Shown here in pieces: positions 34,561 through 43,523 of a DNA stretch of 64,000 nt. Positions within the stretch are counted from its first letter, which is position 1. Each line of letters starts with the position of its first letter. The notes below the pieces were generated by a model. The model ran no database searches, was not told the DNA's origin, and saw only the letters and a list, made by a program, of their open reading frames with translations. A program made the translations under genes and the position numbers. Source of the stretch: Oxalobacteraceae bacterium (GTDB lineage: Bacteria > Pseudomonadota > Gammaproteobacteria > Burkholderiales > Burkholderiaceae_D); contig JAIZVZ010000002.1 in the NCBI GenBank assembly GCA_021768485.1, positions 78,789 to 142,788 on the forward strand, read 5' to 3'.

Positions 34561-36816
34561 TTGTTTGACCGTGAAAATTATTTTTTTAAATTTGTTTTTG
34601 TATTTGCCATCATATTGTTGACAGGCTGCGGAGCGCAGTCTATCCATGAAGATGCGCAAGACCTCATCACGGCAGGACAATACGAAAAAGCGCTCAAGAC
34701 CTATCAGGACGGATTGCTGCGCTATCCCGATAGCGTGGTGCTTCGATCCGGACAGGTCAGTGCGCGTGATGCCATTTTTGCTCGGGTGATGGCGGACGTG
34801 GCCAAAGCCCACGCGGCGGGAAATGACAAGGCCGAGGACGAAATTTTGCAGCGGGCTCTGGCAATCAATCCGAACGATGAACGTGCGAAAGCGATGCGAC
34901 TCGATCTTGAGCGCAATAAGCGACGAAAAGCGGCTATCGCCAGTGCCAAAGAATCGCTGGCGCACGGCATGTGGGAACAAGCCATGCAAGTTGTCGAGAT
35001 GGCGCTAAAGGACAATCCTCGCGATGAAGAACTTTTGGCACTCCAGCGTCAGCATGAACTGAAGGTGCGTGAATCTGAAATGAACACCAAGCGGCTTGCC
35101 GAGACGCGGCCTATCTCGCTTGATTTCAGAGAAGCGAACTTGCGCATGGTATTGGAAGTATTGACTCGTAATAGCGGCGTCAATTTCGTCATCGATAAGG
35201 ATGTGCGTCCTGATTTACGTACGACTGTTTTCCTGCGTCAGACTAAATTGGAGGATGCGCTAGAGTTAATTACCGCAACGAGTCAGCTGGGGTTCAAAAT
35301 AATTGACTCGTCCACGGTCCTGATTTATCCGAAGACGCCGGACAAATTAAAGGAATATCAGGATTTGATGATTCGCGCATTTTATTTATCTAGCGCCGAT
35401 GTGAAAAATACAGCCGCGCTGCTAAAAACAATGTTGAAAATACGCGAGCCGTTTATCGACGAAAAACTCAATTTGATTATGGTACGGGAAACACCCGAGA
35501 TAGTCAGGCTTGCAGAGCGGCTGATTGCGTTAGAGGATCAGTCCGAGCCGGAAGTGATGCTGGAAGTCGAAGTGCTTGAAATTCAGGGAACAAGTTATAT
35601 GAACTTGGGGGTTGCTTACCCGGATAGCATTACCCTGACGCCGACTGCGCCGAGTACAGGGTTTACGCTCGGTAATTTAAGCACAATCAATCGTGATTCG
35701 ATTGGCGTCACTACGCCGACGCTGACGATTAATTTGCATCGCGATGTCGGCGACGTCAACTTGTTGGCAAATCCAAAAATTCGTGCGCGTAATCGTGAAA
35801 AAGCAAAAATCATGATCGGCGACAAGCTGCCTATCGTAACCACTTCGGGCAGCGTCTCCAATAGCGGCTACATTTCCGAGTCGGTCCAGTACGTTGATGT
35901 TGGTTTGAAGCTCGATGTCGAACCAACTATTTATCTCAATGATGAGGTTGCCATTCGGCTCGGTCTCGAAGTCAGTTCTCTCGTTAGTTCAATCAAGACC
36001 ACGGCCGGCTCACTCGTGTATCAGATCGGTACCCGGACCGCCAATACGGTTTTGCGTTTGCGCGACGGCGAGACGCAGTTTTTGGCTGGGTTGATCAACA
36101 ATAATGAGCGCATGAGCGCTAATCGGGTACCTGGTTTCGGCGATATTCCTGTCTTGGGGCGTTTGTTTGCATCGCAAAGCGACACCAAGCAAAGAACAGA
36201 AATTGTGTTGTCGGTTACCCCGCACATTATTCGCAATATTCGTCGTCCAGACTTGAATCAGACTGAATTTTGGTCAGGGACGGAAAACGATGTGCGTAGC
36301 CGTCCCCTTATGCTGAGCATTCCAAAGACGTCCAATAAAAATCCAGTTGGCAAGGCGCCGACAGTGCCGAATGGAGATGTGGCAGAAAAGGCGGTCGCTG
36401 CTGAACCTAGCTTGACGCTGAGCTTGGCGGCGCCGGCCGAGGTGAAGGTGGGGGATATTTTTGAGGTGAATGTCAATGTGAAGGCAGGCGAGCCCATCCG
36501 TGGGGTGCCGGTACAACTGCAATTTCCTAAGCAAAAGTTGCAAATCATGGAGGCGAACGAAGGGGCTTTCCTCAAGCAAGGAAATGGCGCGGTCAGTGCG
36601 ACCAAAGTCTTGCAACAGACTGAAGGTAAGGCATCGATGGCCGTCTTACGTAACACAGCCGAAGGCGCGAAGGGCGAGGGAACGATGATGAGCTTTAAAT
36701 TCAAGGCCCTTGCCGCCGGCGATGCCGATATTCGATTGAGCGCCTCAAATGCCATTGCGAACCAGCCGATCATCGCAACAGTGCCAACTGCGGCGACTAA
36801 AATTGTCGTGAGGTGA
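34561..36816 (+). CDS. Lipoprotein secretin with TPR and C-terminal cohesin-like domain (GspD/PilQ-like)
   Basis: A 751-residue outer-membrane secretin starting at a TTG seven bases after GGGAG. A lipobox ends at Cys23 (IILLTGC). TPR-like helices follow (~30-170), then a secretin short N-terminal domain (SLDFREANLRMVLEVLTRNSGVNFVIDKD, ~185-250), an N1-type domain (~260-345), and the secretin pore domain with PGFGDIPVLGRLFASQSDTKQRTEIVLSVTPHII. The last ~130 residues (from ~618, LSLAAPAEVKVGDIFEVNVNVKAG) resemble a cohesin-type beta domain. This architecture differs from classic GspD. It forms the exit channel of the system. Confidence 0.88.
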   Translation: MFDRENYFFKFVFVFAIILLTGCGAQSIHEDAQDLITAGQYEKALKTYQDGLLRYPDSVVLRSGQVSARDAIFARVMADVAKAHAAGNDKAEDEILQRALAINPNDERAKAMRLDLERNKRRKAAIASAKESLAHGMWEQAMQVVEMALKDNPRDEELLALQRQHELKVRESEMNTKRLAETRPISLDFREANLRMVLEVLTRNSGVNFVIDKDVRPDLRTTVFLRQTKLEDALELITATSQLGFKIIDSSTVLIYPKTPDKLKEYQDLMIRAFYLSSADVKNTAALLKTMLKIREPFIDEKLNLIMVRETPEIVRLAERLIALEDQSEPEVMLEVEVLEIQGTSYMNLGVAYPDSITLTPTAPSTGFTLGNLSTINRDSIGVTTPTLTINLHRDVGDVNLLANPKIRARNREKAKIMIGDKLPIVTTSGSVSNSGYISESVQYVDVGLKLDVEPTIYLNDEVAIRLGLEVSSLVSSIKTTAGSLVYQIGTRTANTVLRLRDGETQFLAGLINNNERMSANRVPGFGDIPVLGRLFASQSDTKQRTEIVLSVTPHIIRNIRRPDLNQTEFWSGTENDVRSRPLMLSIPKTSNKNPVGKAPTVPNGDVAEKAVAAEPSLTLSLAAPAEVKVGDIFEVNVNVKAGEPIRGVPVQLQFPKQKLQIMEANEGAFLKQGNGAVSATKVLQQTEGKASMAVLRNTAEGAKGEGTMMSFKFKALAAGDADIRLSASNAIANQPIIATVPTAATKIVVR

Positions 36817-37285
36817 GAGCGATGCGTTGCGCCGGGCGTGGTCACACGATAATTGAAATGCTGGTCGTCATGGCGGTGCTTGGCATTTTGGCTAGCGCTG
36901 CCATGCCGCTGATGGAATTGACCGCCAAACGTAGCAAAGAGCGGGAATTAAAACAATCGGTATGGGAGATACGGCATGCCATCGATGCCTATAAACAGGC
37001 CTACGATGGCGGACATATTACAAAAACGCTTGGTGCTAGTGGTTATCCGCCATCGCTTTTTGTATTGACTGCCGGCGTGCCCGATATCGCGGCAGCGGGG
37101 CAGACAATGTATTTTCTACGTCGCATTCCTAAAGATCCGTTTTCTGCCAATGCGGTGACGGGTATCGATTCATGGGGACTGCGTAGCTATAGTTCAACGC
37201 CAGATCAACCAAAAGCGGGAGCCGATGTGTTCGATGTGTACTCGACCTCTGCCGATACTGGCATCAATGGCATCCCCTATCGCCA

Positions 37286-37292
<7 letters not shown>
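36813..37292 (+). CDS. Pseudopilin (prepilin-type N-terminus)
   Basis: About 159 residues. The prepilin signature is CAGRG|HTIIEMLVVMAVLGILASAAMP, with Glu at +5 and a hydrophobic helix, so it should be cut and methylated by a prepilin peptidase. His replaces the usual Phe at +1. The start is GTG (36813) overlapping the secretin stop, or the ATG at 36822. The rest is a globular pilin domain with no Ca-site loop that I can identify. No prepilin peptidase gene is seen in the cluster, so the host enzyme (PilD) is presumably used. Confidence 0.8.
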
Positions 37293-37655
<363 letters not shown>

Positions 37656-37669
<14 letters not shown>

Positions 37670-38141
37670 CCGCGAACATGCGCTGCGTGCACAATCCGGC
37701 TTTACCTACGTGGCCATGCTGTTTGCGCTGGCAATCTTTGGTATTGGCCTGGCAGCGATTGGCGAGTCCTGGAGCGTGGCGTCGCATCGCGATAAGGAGG
37801 CCGAGCTGATCGTGGTTGGCAACGCCTATGTTCGGGCGATTGGCTCGTATTATCGACTTTCACCGGGTACACCGAAGACCTATCCCTCAAGTCTGAACGA
37901 TTTGGTTGAGGACAAGCGATTTGTCGGTACCGTCCGGCATTTACGGCGCGTTTATCGGGACCCGATCAGCAATGATGTGAATTGGGGTTTGGTGAAGGCC
38001 CCGAGCGGGGGGATTGTTGGCATTTACAGTTTAAGTGACAAGGCGACCTTGCATACGCAGGCGCAAGTGCAAGTAGATGGGACAAGCATTGTTGGCGCAC
38101 GCTATTCGGATTGGAAATTTATCTATAAGGAAAAGCCATGA
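37656..38141 (+). CDS. Atypical pseudopilin lacking Glu at position 5
   Basis: About 161 residues from the ATG after GGGAG (a longer in-frame start exists). Leader: MRPGDREHALRAQSG|FTYVAMLFALAIFGIGLAAIG. Position +5 is Ala, not Glu. In T2SS the tip pseudopilin GspK also lacks Glu5, so this may be a tip or initiating subunit. The body has SSLNDLVEDKRF and LRRVYRDPISNDVNWGL. It overlaps the preceding pseudopilin by 14 bases and a 36-codon ORF starts within its stop. Confidence 0.75.
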
Positions 38142-38248
38142 ATTTCTTGCGTCGTCCATTGATCACGTTTATTTGTGCAATGGTGGTAGCGCCGCTTCGG
38201 TGCGTCGCACTGTATCGCGTAAATGACCAGCATTTGTTTATAAAATAG
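38138..38248 (+). CDS. Small ORF (36 aa) between pseudopilin and GspF
   Basis: MNFLRRPLITFICAMVVAPL then RCVALYRVNDQHLFIK. The ATG overlaps the pseudopilin stop (ATGA) and AAGGA precedes it by a few bases, so translation is well supported. The N-terminal part is a signal-peptide-like or TM segment. It stops shortly before GspF. It could be a tiny membrane component or the stump of a longer gene. I do not recognise the family. Confidence 0.5.
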   Translation: MNFLRRPLITFICAMVVAPLRCVALYRVNDQHLFIK

Positions 38249-38254
38249 ACTTCC

Positions 38255-39442
38255 ATGCAATTTACTATACGGACATTTGACGCGGCATCGGGCGCCATCG
38301 TAGAAAACGTTGTCGATGGCGACAGTGCCGATGGACTCAAGCAGAGGCTGGAAGACGAGGGTCAGACTGTCCTATCCATCGTCGCGCATAGTCGTCGGCG
38401 TTTATGGCGTCGCTCCTCCTCTTTTGACATGGTTCTTTTTTGCGAAGAATTACGCACCTTGTTGTCTTCGGGTATGTCGCTCGTTGAGGCCATCGATACA
38501 TTGAGTTCGAAAGATAGCGAGAGCAATAAGCAGACAATTTTATTGGACATAAAACAGCAGTTGTTGGAAGGCAAGGCCTTGTCAGCCGCGTTGGAACTGA
38601 ATCGTTTTTCATTTCCGATTCTGTTGATTGCATCGATTCGGGCCAGCGAAAGAACCAGCCGGATTGACGCCGCGCTTGATGAATATATCAGTTATGAAAA
38701 AGTGGGGCGGGAACTGAGCAGGAAAATTGTCAGTGCGGCCATCTATCCTAGTCTGGTGGTCGGATTCGGCCTGTGCGTTTCCTTGTTTATGATCTCTTAT
38801 GTGGTGCCACGCTTTGCCAAGGTTTATGAAGATTTTTCGCAGTCCTTAAGTTGGGCAACGGTCGTCTTGTTACGCGTCGGGCAATTTTCGCAAAATTACT
38901 TCGGTCTGCTTGTGTGCAGCATTGCCAGTGTGCTGGTGGCCGGCATCATTGCTTATCGTAATGGAAAATTGAAGCTGATCGCATTGCGCACGCTGGGGAA
39001 ATTTGCGATTGCACGATATTATCTTCGCCTGTACCAGCTTGCCCGTATCTATCAGACGATGTCGATGCTTCTACGTGGTGGCTATACCTTATCCGATGCG
39101 ATCCCGCTTGCTCAAAACATGGCTTTTGAACGCGATCTGCAGGAAAAAATCAGCGATGCCCGGCGCTCTGTCATGGAAGGGCAGCGTCTGAGTAAGGCTT
39201 TTGCCGACAATGGACTAACCGACCGTGTTGCGGGGCGCTTGCTGCAAGTGGGCGAGCGATCGGGCGATTTGGCGAAAATTCTCGATATCATTGCCCAAAC
39301 CTATAGACAGGAATTTACGCTCTTTATCGAACGGACCACCCGACTTGTCGAGCCAATATTGTTGATGGCGGTCGGTCTGATGATCGGGGCGATTATCATT
39401 TTGATGTATATGCCGGTATTTGATCTGGCCGGGGGAGTGTAA
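38255..39442 (+). CDS. gspF: GspF/PilC-like inner-membrane platform protein
   Basis: A 395-residue protein with two T2SSF domains (~70-190 and ~270-390) and three TM helices (~170-190, ~215-235, ~365-390, the last in EPILLMAVGLMIGAIIILMYMPVF). It is the platform around which the ATPase rotates or pulls to insert pseudopilins. The motif FCEELRTLLSSGMSLVEAID and the repeat YQTMSMLLRGGYTLSDAIPLA are typical. It is followed by gspE after three bases. Confidence 0.92.
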   Translation: MQFTIRTFDAASGAIVENVVDGDSADGLKQRLEDEGQTVLSIVAHSRRRLWRRSSSFDMVLFCEELRTLLSSGMSLVEAIDTLSSKDSESNKQTILLDIKQQLLEGKALSAALELNRFSFPILLIASIRASERTSRIDAALDEYISYEKVGRELSRKIVSAAIYPSLVVGFGLCVSLFMISYVVPRFAKVYEDFSQSLSWATVVLLRVGQFSQNYFGLLVCSIASVLVAGIIAYRNGKLKLIALRTLGKFAIARYYLRLYQLARIYQTMSMLLRGGYTLSDAIPLAQNMAFERDLQEKISDARRSVMEGQRLSKAFADNGLTDRVAGRLLQVGERSGDLAKILDIIAQTYRQEFTLFIERTTRLVEPILLMAVGLMIGAIIILMYMPVFDLAGGV

Positions 39443-39445
39443 GAC

Positions 39446-41146
39446 GTGAATGACAATGTAATAGCCCCTGCAGGCGAACGGCTGCGCGCCCTCGGTAGCC
39501 TGGTGGCGCACGCGCGCGCGAATGCGGCTAAAAATAATCGTCCCTTGGTGACGGAATTGACGACGCTTGCCCGCTGCACCACCGATGAGATTGCCGAGAC
39601 GTCGGAGTCTGTCTTGGGGTTGCGCTATTTTTCCTTGCAAGCACTCGTTGAGACCACGCCACAGTTTGTGCAAATCAGTTTTACCGATTGTGTCAATCGC
39701 GCCATTTTGCCGATTTTATTGGGCGATGAAGTTTGCTTTGTTGTGTCCGATCCCTGGGATGATGAGGCCTTGCAGTGGTTGTCGAATAAAATTGGGTGCT
39801 ATCCAACCTTGGCCTGGGGCGCAAAATTTGAAATTCTCGAGGCGCTGGAACAGGCGCAGCAGCGTCTCAAGGCATCGAGCGTATTGCCGATTGGCGTGGC
39901 AAACAAGGGCGAAAGCGCTGATTTTTCTTCCAATGTGATTTCCATCGAAACGATTGAGCGTAGCAGCAGTCCGATCGTGCGCTTCGTCGATGCGGCGATT
40001 TACGATGCGTGGAAGGCGGGGGCAAGCGACATTCATTTCGAGTGCGATCGCAGTGGTGTGCACGTGAAATTGCGCCTCGATGGCGTCCTGGTGGTCGGCG
40101 CCGAATTGCCGGATAGGATACGCGCGGAAGAGGTTATTTCGCGGATTAAAGTGTTGGCGCAGCTCGATATCGCCGAGCGACGCGTACCGCAAGATGGCCG
40201 ATTTCGGATTGAACTCGGTTCGCGCGAGCTCGATTTCCGCGTCTCGATTATGCCGAGTATTTTTGGGGAAGACGCTGTTGTGCGTTTGCTTGATAAAGCA
40301 CAGTTGCGCGGTGATGCACAGGCGATCTCCCTCAACAGTCTCGGCCTGGATGCCGATGCGATCAGCCGCATCAGGCGCATGGCGAAACAACCACACGGCA
40401 TGTTGCTGGTGACCGGGCCGACCGGCAGCGGCAAGACTACGACGCTCTATGCCGCACTCACCGAAATACAGACTGGGCAGGAAAAAATCATCACGATTGA
40501 AGATCCTGTCGAATACGAGCTGCCAGGCGTATTGCAAATTCCGGTCAATGAAAAAAAAGGTTTAACGTTCTCGCAAGGCTTGCGTTCAATCTTGCGCCAT
40601 GATCCGGACAAGATATTGGTGGGCGAAATCAGGGATGCAGAGACAGCGGAGATCGCGGTGCAAGCCGCGTTGACTGGGCATTTGGTGTTTACGACAGTGC
40701 ATGCCAACAGTGTCTTTGATGTCATCAGCCGCTTTGTACATATGAATATTGATTTATACAGTTTGATGTCAGCATTGAATGGCGTTGTTGCTCAGCGCTT
40801 AATCCGCTCCAATTGTCCTGCTTGCGTGCAGGCAGAGCCGATTTCAGAAGAATTGTTGGCCAGAATGAAGAGCGCCGAGATGAATGTCGATCAACTGCAT
40901 CCAGCGCGTGGGCGTGGATGCGACAAGTGCAGAAATACCGGTTACAAAGGGCGCCATGCGATTGCAGAAGTACTGCCATTTGACGATGCGTTAAGGGCGA
41001 TGATTTTGAACCGCTCTGATGTTGGGGAAATTAAGCGGCATGCATTACAGATCGGTATTCGGCCCTTGGTATTGCGCGCGCTTGACCTGGTTGCATCGGG
41101 GGCCACAACTTTAGAGGAAATTGATCGGGTGGTGGCACATGATTGA
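39446..41146 (+). CDS. gspE: GspE/PilB-like assembly ATPase
   Basis: A 566-residue secretion ATPase from a GTG start. N-terminal regulatory domain (~1-150) followed by the ATPase: Walker A GPTGSGKTTT at ~324-333, Asp box EDPVEYELPG, Walker B ILVGEIRDAETAEIAVQAALTGHLV, His box FTTVHANS, and the zinc-finger-type Cys pairs NCPAC and CDKCRNTGYKGRHAI. All are intact. It drives pseudopilus assembly in the cytoplasm. The zinc motif favours the GspE/PilB class over retraction ATPases. Confidence 0.94.
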   Translation: MNDNVIAPAGERLRALGSLVAHARANAAKNNRPLVTELTTLARCTTDEIAETSESVLGLRYFSLQALVETTPQFVQISFTDCVNRAILPILLGDEVCFVVSDPWDDEALQWLSNKIGCYPTLAWGAKFEILEALEQAQQRLKASSVLPIGVANKGESADFSSNVISIETIERSSSPIVRFVDAAIYDAWKAGASDIHFECDRSGVHVKLRLDGVLVVGAELPDRIRAEEVISRIKVLAQLDIAERRVPQDGRFRIELGSRELDFRVSIMPSIFGEDAVVRLLDKAQLRGDAQAISLNSLGLDADAISRIRRMAKQPHGMLLVTGPTGSGKTTTLYAALTEIQTGQEKIITIEDPVEYELPGVLQIPVNEKKGLTFSQGLRSILRHDPDKILVGEIRDAETAEIAVQAALTGHLVFTTVHANSVFDVISRFVHMNIDLYSLMSALNGVVAQRLIRSNCPACVQAEPISEELLARMKSAEMNVDQLHPARGRGCDKCRNTGYKGRHAIAEVLPFDDALRAMILNRSDVGEIKRHALQIGIRPLVLRALDLVASGATTLEEIDRVVAHD

Positions 41147-41936
41147 GTCGTTCCATTTGTACATTACGGGCAAAGAAGCGTATTTGCGACGACAAACGGG
41201 CTTGCCTTGGCGGCGACGCGTGGAGGTGGTTGATCAGTGGCATTGGGACCCGGCCGTGCCGGCGTCGCTCCTACGTGCAAGCATGGGTGTAAAAAAATGG
41301 TATCGGCCGCGGCTCCATGTCTATGTGGGCTCGGCCTTGTGTAAATTCATGGCAGTTGCGCTGCCATTGGAACTGCATGCAATTGATGAACTGCGTGCTG
41401 CTGGGCAAGCCAAAATGCAACATCAACTCGGCTTGAATGCAGCGGACTGGGTGTTTACGCTTGATTCGGCGTCGCCAGGAGGAAAAGCGATCGTCTGTGC
41501 GGCGCGGCGTAATGTCATGGATCGCGTCCATGAACTGACTGCGAAAACAGGTCTTCGTCTTTGGTCCTTGAAACCTTATGTGGTCGGCATCTGGAATGTC
41601 GCTCAAAAAAAAGTGCGGGCCGCTACTCCCTCGGCAACGGCGCTTATTGCCATTGAAGAAGATGCGTTTACGGTCTGGATGACGCGCGCTGGCATCTTGG
41701 ATGCCATGAATACCTTGGGGCATGCGCGTGAGCCGGAGCTCGTGAGTCGGGAAATGAAGAGGCTTGCTTTTATTTTGGGCGACGACGCTAACGAAAATAT
41801 CGGATTGGCTTTAGCGCCAAGTCTATCAAGCATGATGCCGCCGAATGCAGGCAAACTCTTGCTGCGGTCGGCTTATGTAAAGGAAAATCGTTATGCCGAT
41901 TTTCGCGACTTGTTATTTCATCCAGGAGTGCGGTAA
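41139..41936 (+). CDS. PilM/GspL-like cytoplasmic-membrane protein, putative
   Basis: About 265 residues; the ATG overlaps the gspE stop. The protein shows no obvious TM helix and starts MIESFHLYITGKEAYLRR. Weak actin-like features (ASKHA fold, as in PilM/GspL) are suggested by strand patterns (HVYVGSALCKFMAVALP, TALIAIEEDAFTVWMTR). In other systems this is the protein between ATPase and PilN/O. Assignment rests mainly on order (E, L/M, N). High divergence makes it uncertain. Confidence 0.5.
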   Translation: MIESFHLYITGKEAYLRRQTGLPWRRRVEVVDQWHWDPAVPASLLRASMGVKKWYRPRLHVYVGSALCKFMAVALPLELHAIDELRAAGQAKMQHQLGLNAADWVFTLDSASPGGKAIVCAARRNVMDRVHELTAKTGLRLWSLKPYVVGIWNVAQKKVRAATPSATALIAIEEDAFTVWMTRAGILDAMNTLGHAREPELVSREMKRLAFILGDDANENIGLALAPSLSSMMPPNAGKLLLRSAYVKENRYADFRDLLFHPGVR

Positions 41937-42458
41937 ATGGTGATGCTGGAGTTGGAGTTCATTCGCAGACGCCGCATACCGTGGCTTGGCTTGGCTTTCT
42001 TGATGGCGACAACTTGTTGGTGCGCGGTTGAGGCGGGGAAGTGGTGCGACTTGAGTGCAATTGTTCAGGACAATCAAGAGCACGTGGCTAGCATCGAGCA
42101 CTCCTTGAAGGAAGCGCGGCGCATGAACTTGCTGGCACAAACCAATATTAGCCCGGCTGTGGCGCAACGGCTCAAGGACCACGCCGCCATGGTTGCGGCG
42201 CTTAGTTACCCGTGGAGTCAAGTTTTAGCGACGATGGAGCGCGGCAGTACAAAGGAGGTTGCCATCCTGGCGCTCACGCATGAGCAGGGTGCTGGCGGTA
42301 CACAATTGACGGTTGAGGCCGCAGGCCTGGCATCGCTGACCGGATACGTCAAAAAGATGAATGAGATTGATCATGCGAATCGCTGGTATCTGGCCAACTA
42401 TCAGATTCAATATCAAAACAATCCGGTGACGGTAAAAGCCACCATTTTGGAAAAATAA
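41937..42458 (+). CDS. PilN/GspM-like inner-membrane protein
   Basis: A 173-residue bitopic protein: basic N-terminus (FIRRRRIP), one TM helix (~14-32, WLGLAFLMATTCWCAVEAG), a coiled coil (EHVASIEHSLKEARRMNLLA) and a PilN-like periplasmic domain with SYPWSQVLATMERGS and LTVEAAGLASLTGYVKKMNE, typical of PilN. The ATG directly follows the previous stop. With the PilO-like and PilP-like genes at the operon start it completes an alignment subcomplex, though gene order is permuted from the usual pilMNOPQ. Confidence 0.7.
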   Translation: MVMLELEFIRRRRIPWLGLAFLMATTCWCAVEAGKWCDLSAIVQDNQEHVASIEHSLKEARRMNLLAQTNISPAVAQRLKDHAAMVAALSYPWSQVLATMERGSTKEVAILALTHEQGAGGTQLTVEAAGLASLTGYVKKMNEIDHANRWYLANYQIQYQNNPVTVKATILEK

Positions 42459-42554
42459 GCGTCAAAACATATCTGACGGTCGCCGCTGAACGATGATTTT
42501 TTGTTGCCGGGGCTGCTCACTGGCCGTATTCGGCCGTCGCCGGCATGCCGAATG

Positions 42555-42995
42555 TCAATTTGAAATGTCGGCATTTTCTCCCGTACCGCCTTGTTGACCA
42601 TCTTTTCCTAGTGACACAATGTCGATTTCGCCGTTGGTGCCGGGCGAGCGATATTGGTAGGCATGCCCCCATGGATCGAGTGGAATCGCTTTCTTCATGT
42701 ATGGGCCATTCCATTTCGCGGCGACTGTTGGTGGCGCCACGATCAAGGCATTCAAGCCTTCATCGGTGCTTGGATAGCGGCCGATATCGATGCGGAATGT
42801 ATCGAGCGATTTTTCGAATGCCTCAATTTGCGCTTTGGCGATGGTTACTTCTGATTTTCCTAATTGGGCAAAATACTTTGGCCCCACATAGGCGGAAAGC
42901 ATGCCGATGATAATGATCACAACGAGTAGCTCGAGCAAGGTAAAGCCACCCATGACCGGTGGCGTTTTTTTCTCGATGTTCTTTGCCATATTCAT
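42555..42995 (-). CDS. gspG: GspG-type major pseudopilin
   Basis: About 146 residues from MNMAKNIEKK (ATG at 42995). Leader: TPPVMGG|FTLLELLVVIIIIGMLSAYVGP, a canonical prepilin site with Glu5. The body carries the GspG signature: DTFRIDIGRYPSTDEGLNALI, WNGPYMKKAIPLDPWGHAYQYRSPG and a C-terminal IDIVSLGKDG calcium-loop motif. It is encoded opposite to the rest of the operon and convergent with the PilN-like gene, so it has its own promoter. It is probably the main pilus subunit of the machine. Confidence 0.9.
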   Translation of the reverse strand: MNMAKNIEKKTPPVMGGFTLLELLVVIIIIGMLSAYVGPKYFAQLGKSEVTIAKAQIEAFEKSLDTFRIDIGRYPSTDEGLNALIVAPPTVAAKWNGPYMKKAIPLDPWGHAYQYRSPGTNGEIDIVSLGKDGQQGGTGENADISN

Positions 42996-43523
42996 TTGAA
43001 GAGGATTCCTTATTGCGGTGCCGGGCTGTGGATTGTGCTTATGTGTCATGGGACTAAGGGATGGATGACATACATCGTTGTATTTTGTGCATGTTTCATC
43101 GTGCCATTTTCATTTGCGATCATGTTTTTTGAGGGGGCGCAGAAGGTCTTTTCTGAAGGCAAATCAGTCAAAGCATGGAAAAGCGAATTATCTATTGTTC
43201 CAAATTTTTAAGTGAAATTCCATTCATTTTTCGATGAATTTAAGCGATTTTCATTGTGATATAGATTCGTCACTCAGCGCGACTGTGCTTTATTATTGTT
43301 GTCATTAAAACACTATTTTGAGGGCGTTTTTCTGCTTTATGGCCAGAAAAACTCTTTGCAATAATATTTACAGATCGATACTATTGTAAGCAATAAATGC
43401 TTGTTTAACAATAATGGCGAGGGGATTGTATGTCCTCATGAAATAGAATGACTTTGCTGGTTATCACTGTTTCATTTGCATGCTTAGTTGGCATGCATCC
43501 TCGCTATCGCGGAGGATTTAAGC
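42996..43523. other. AT-rich divergent region between gspG and the large secreted protein
   Basis: About 530 bases, AT-rich. A plus-strand frame at 43065-43211 would encode a 48-residue single-TM peptide (MTYIVVFCACFIVPFSFAIM...), but the ribosome site spacing is poor and I do not count it as a gene. The region likely holds divergent promoters for gspG and the SpvB/RHS genes. Confidence 0.5.

Noticed and set aside
43065..43211. 48-codon plus-strand ORF with one hydrophobic segment upstream of the SpvB gene
   Set aside because: Shine-Dalgarno-like bases lie too close to the ATG and the sequence sits in the divergent promoter region; kept only as a note.
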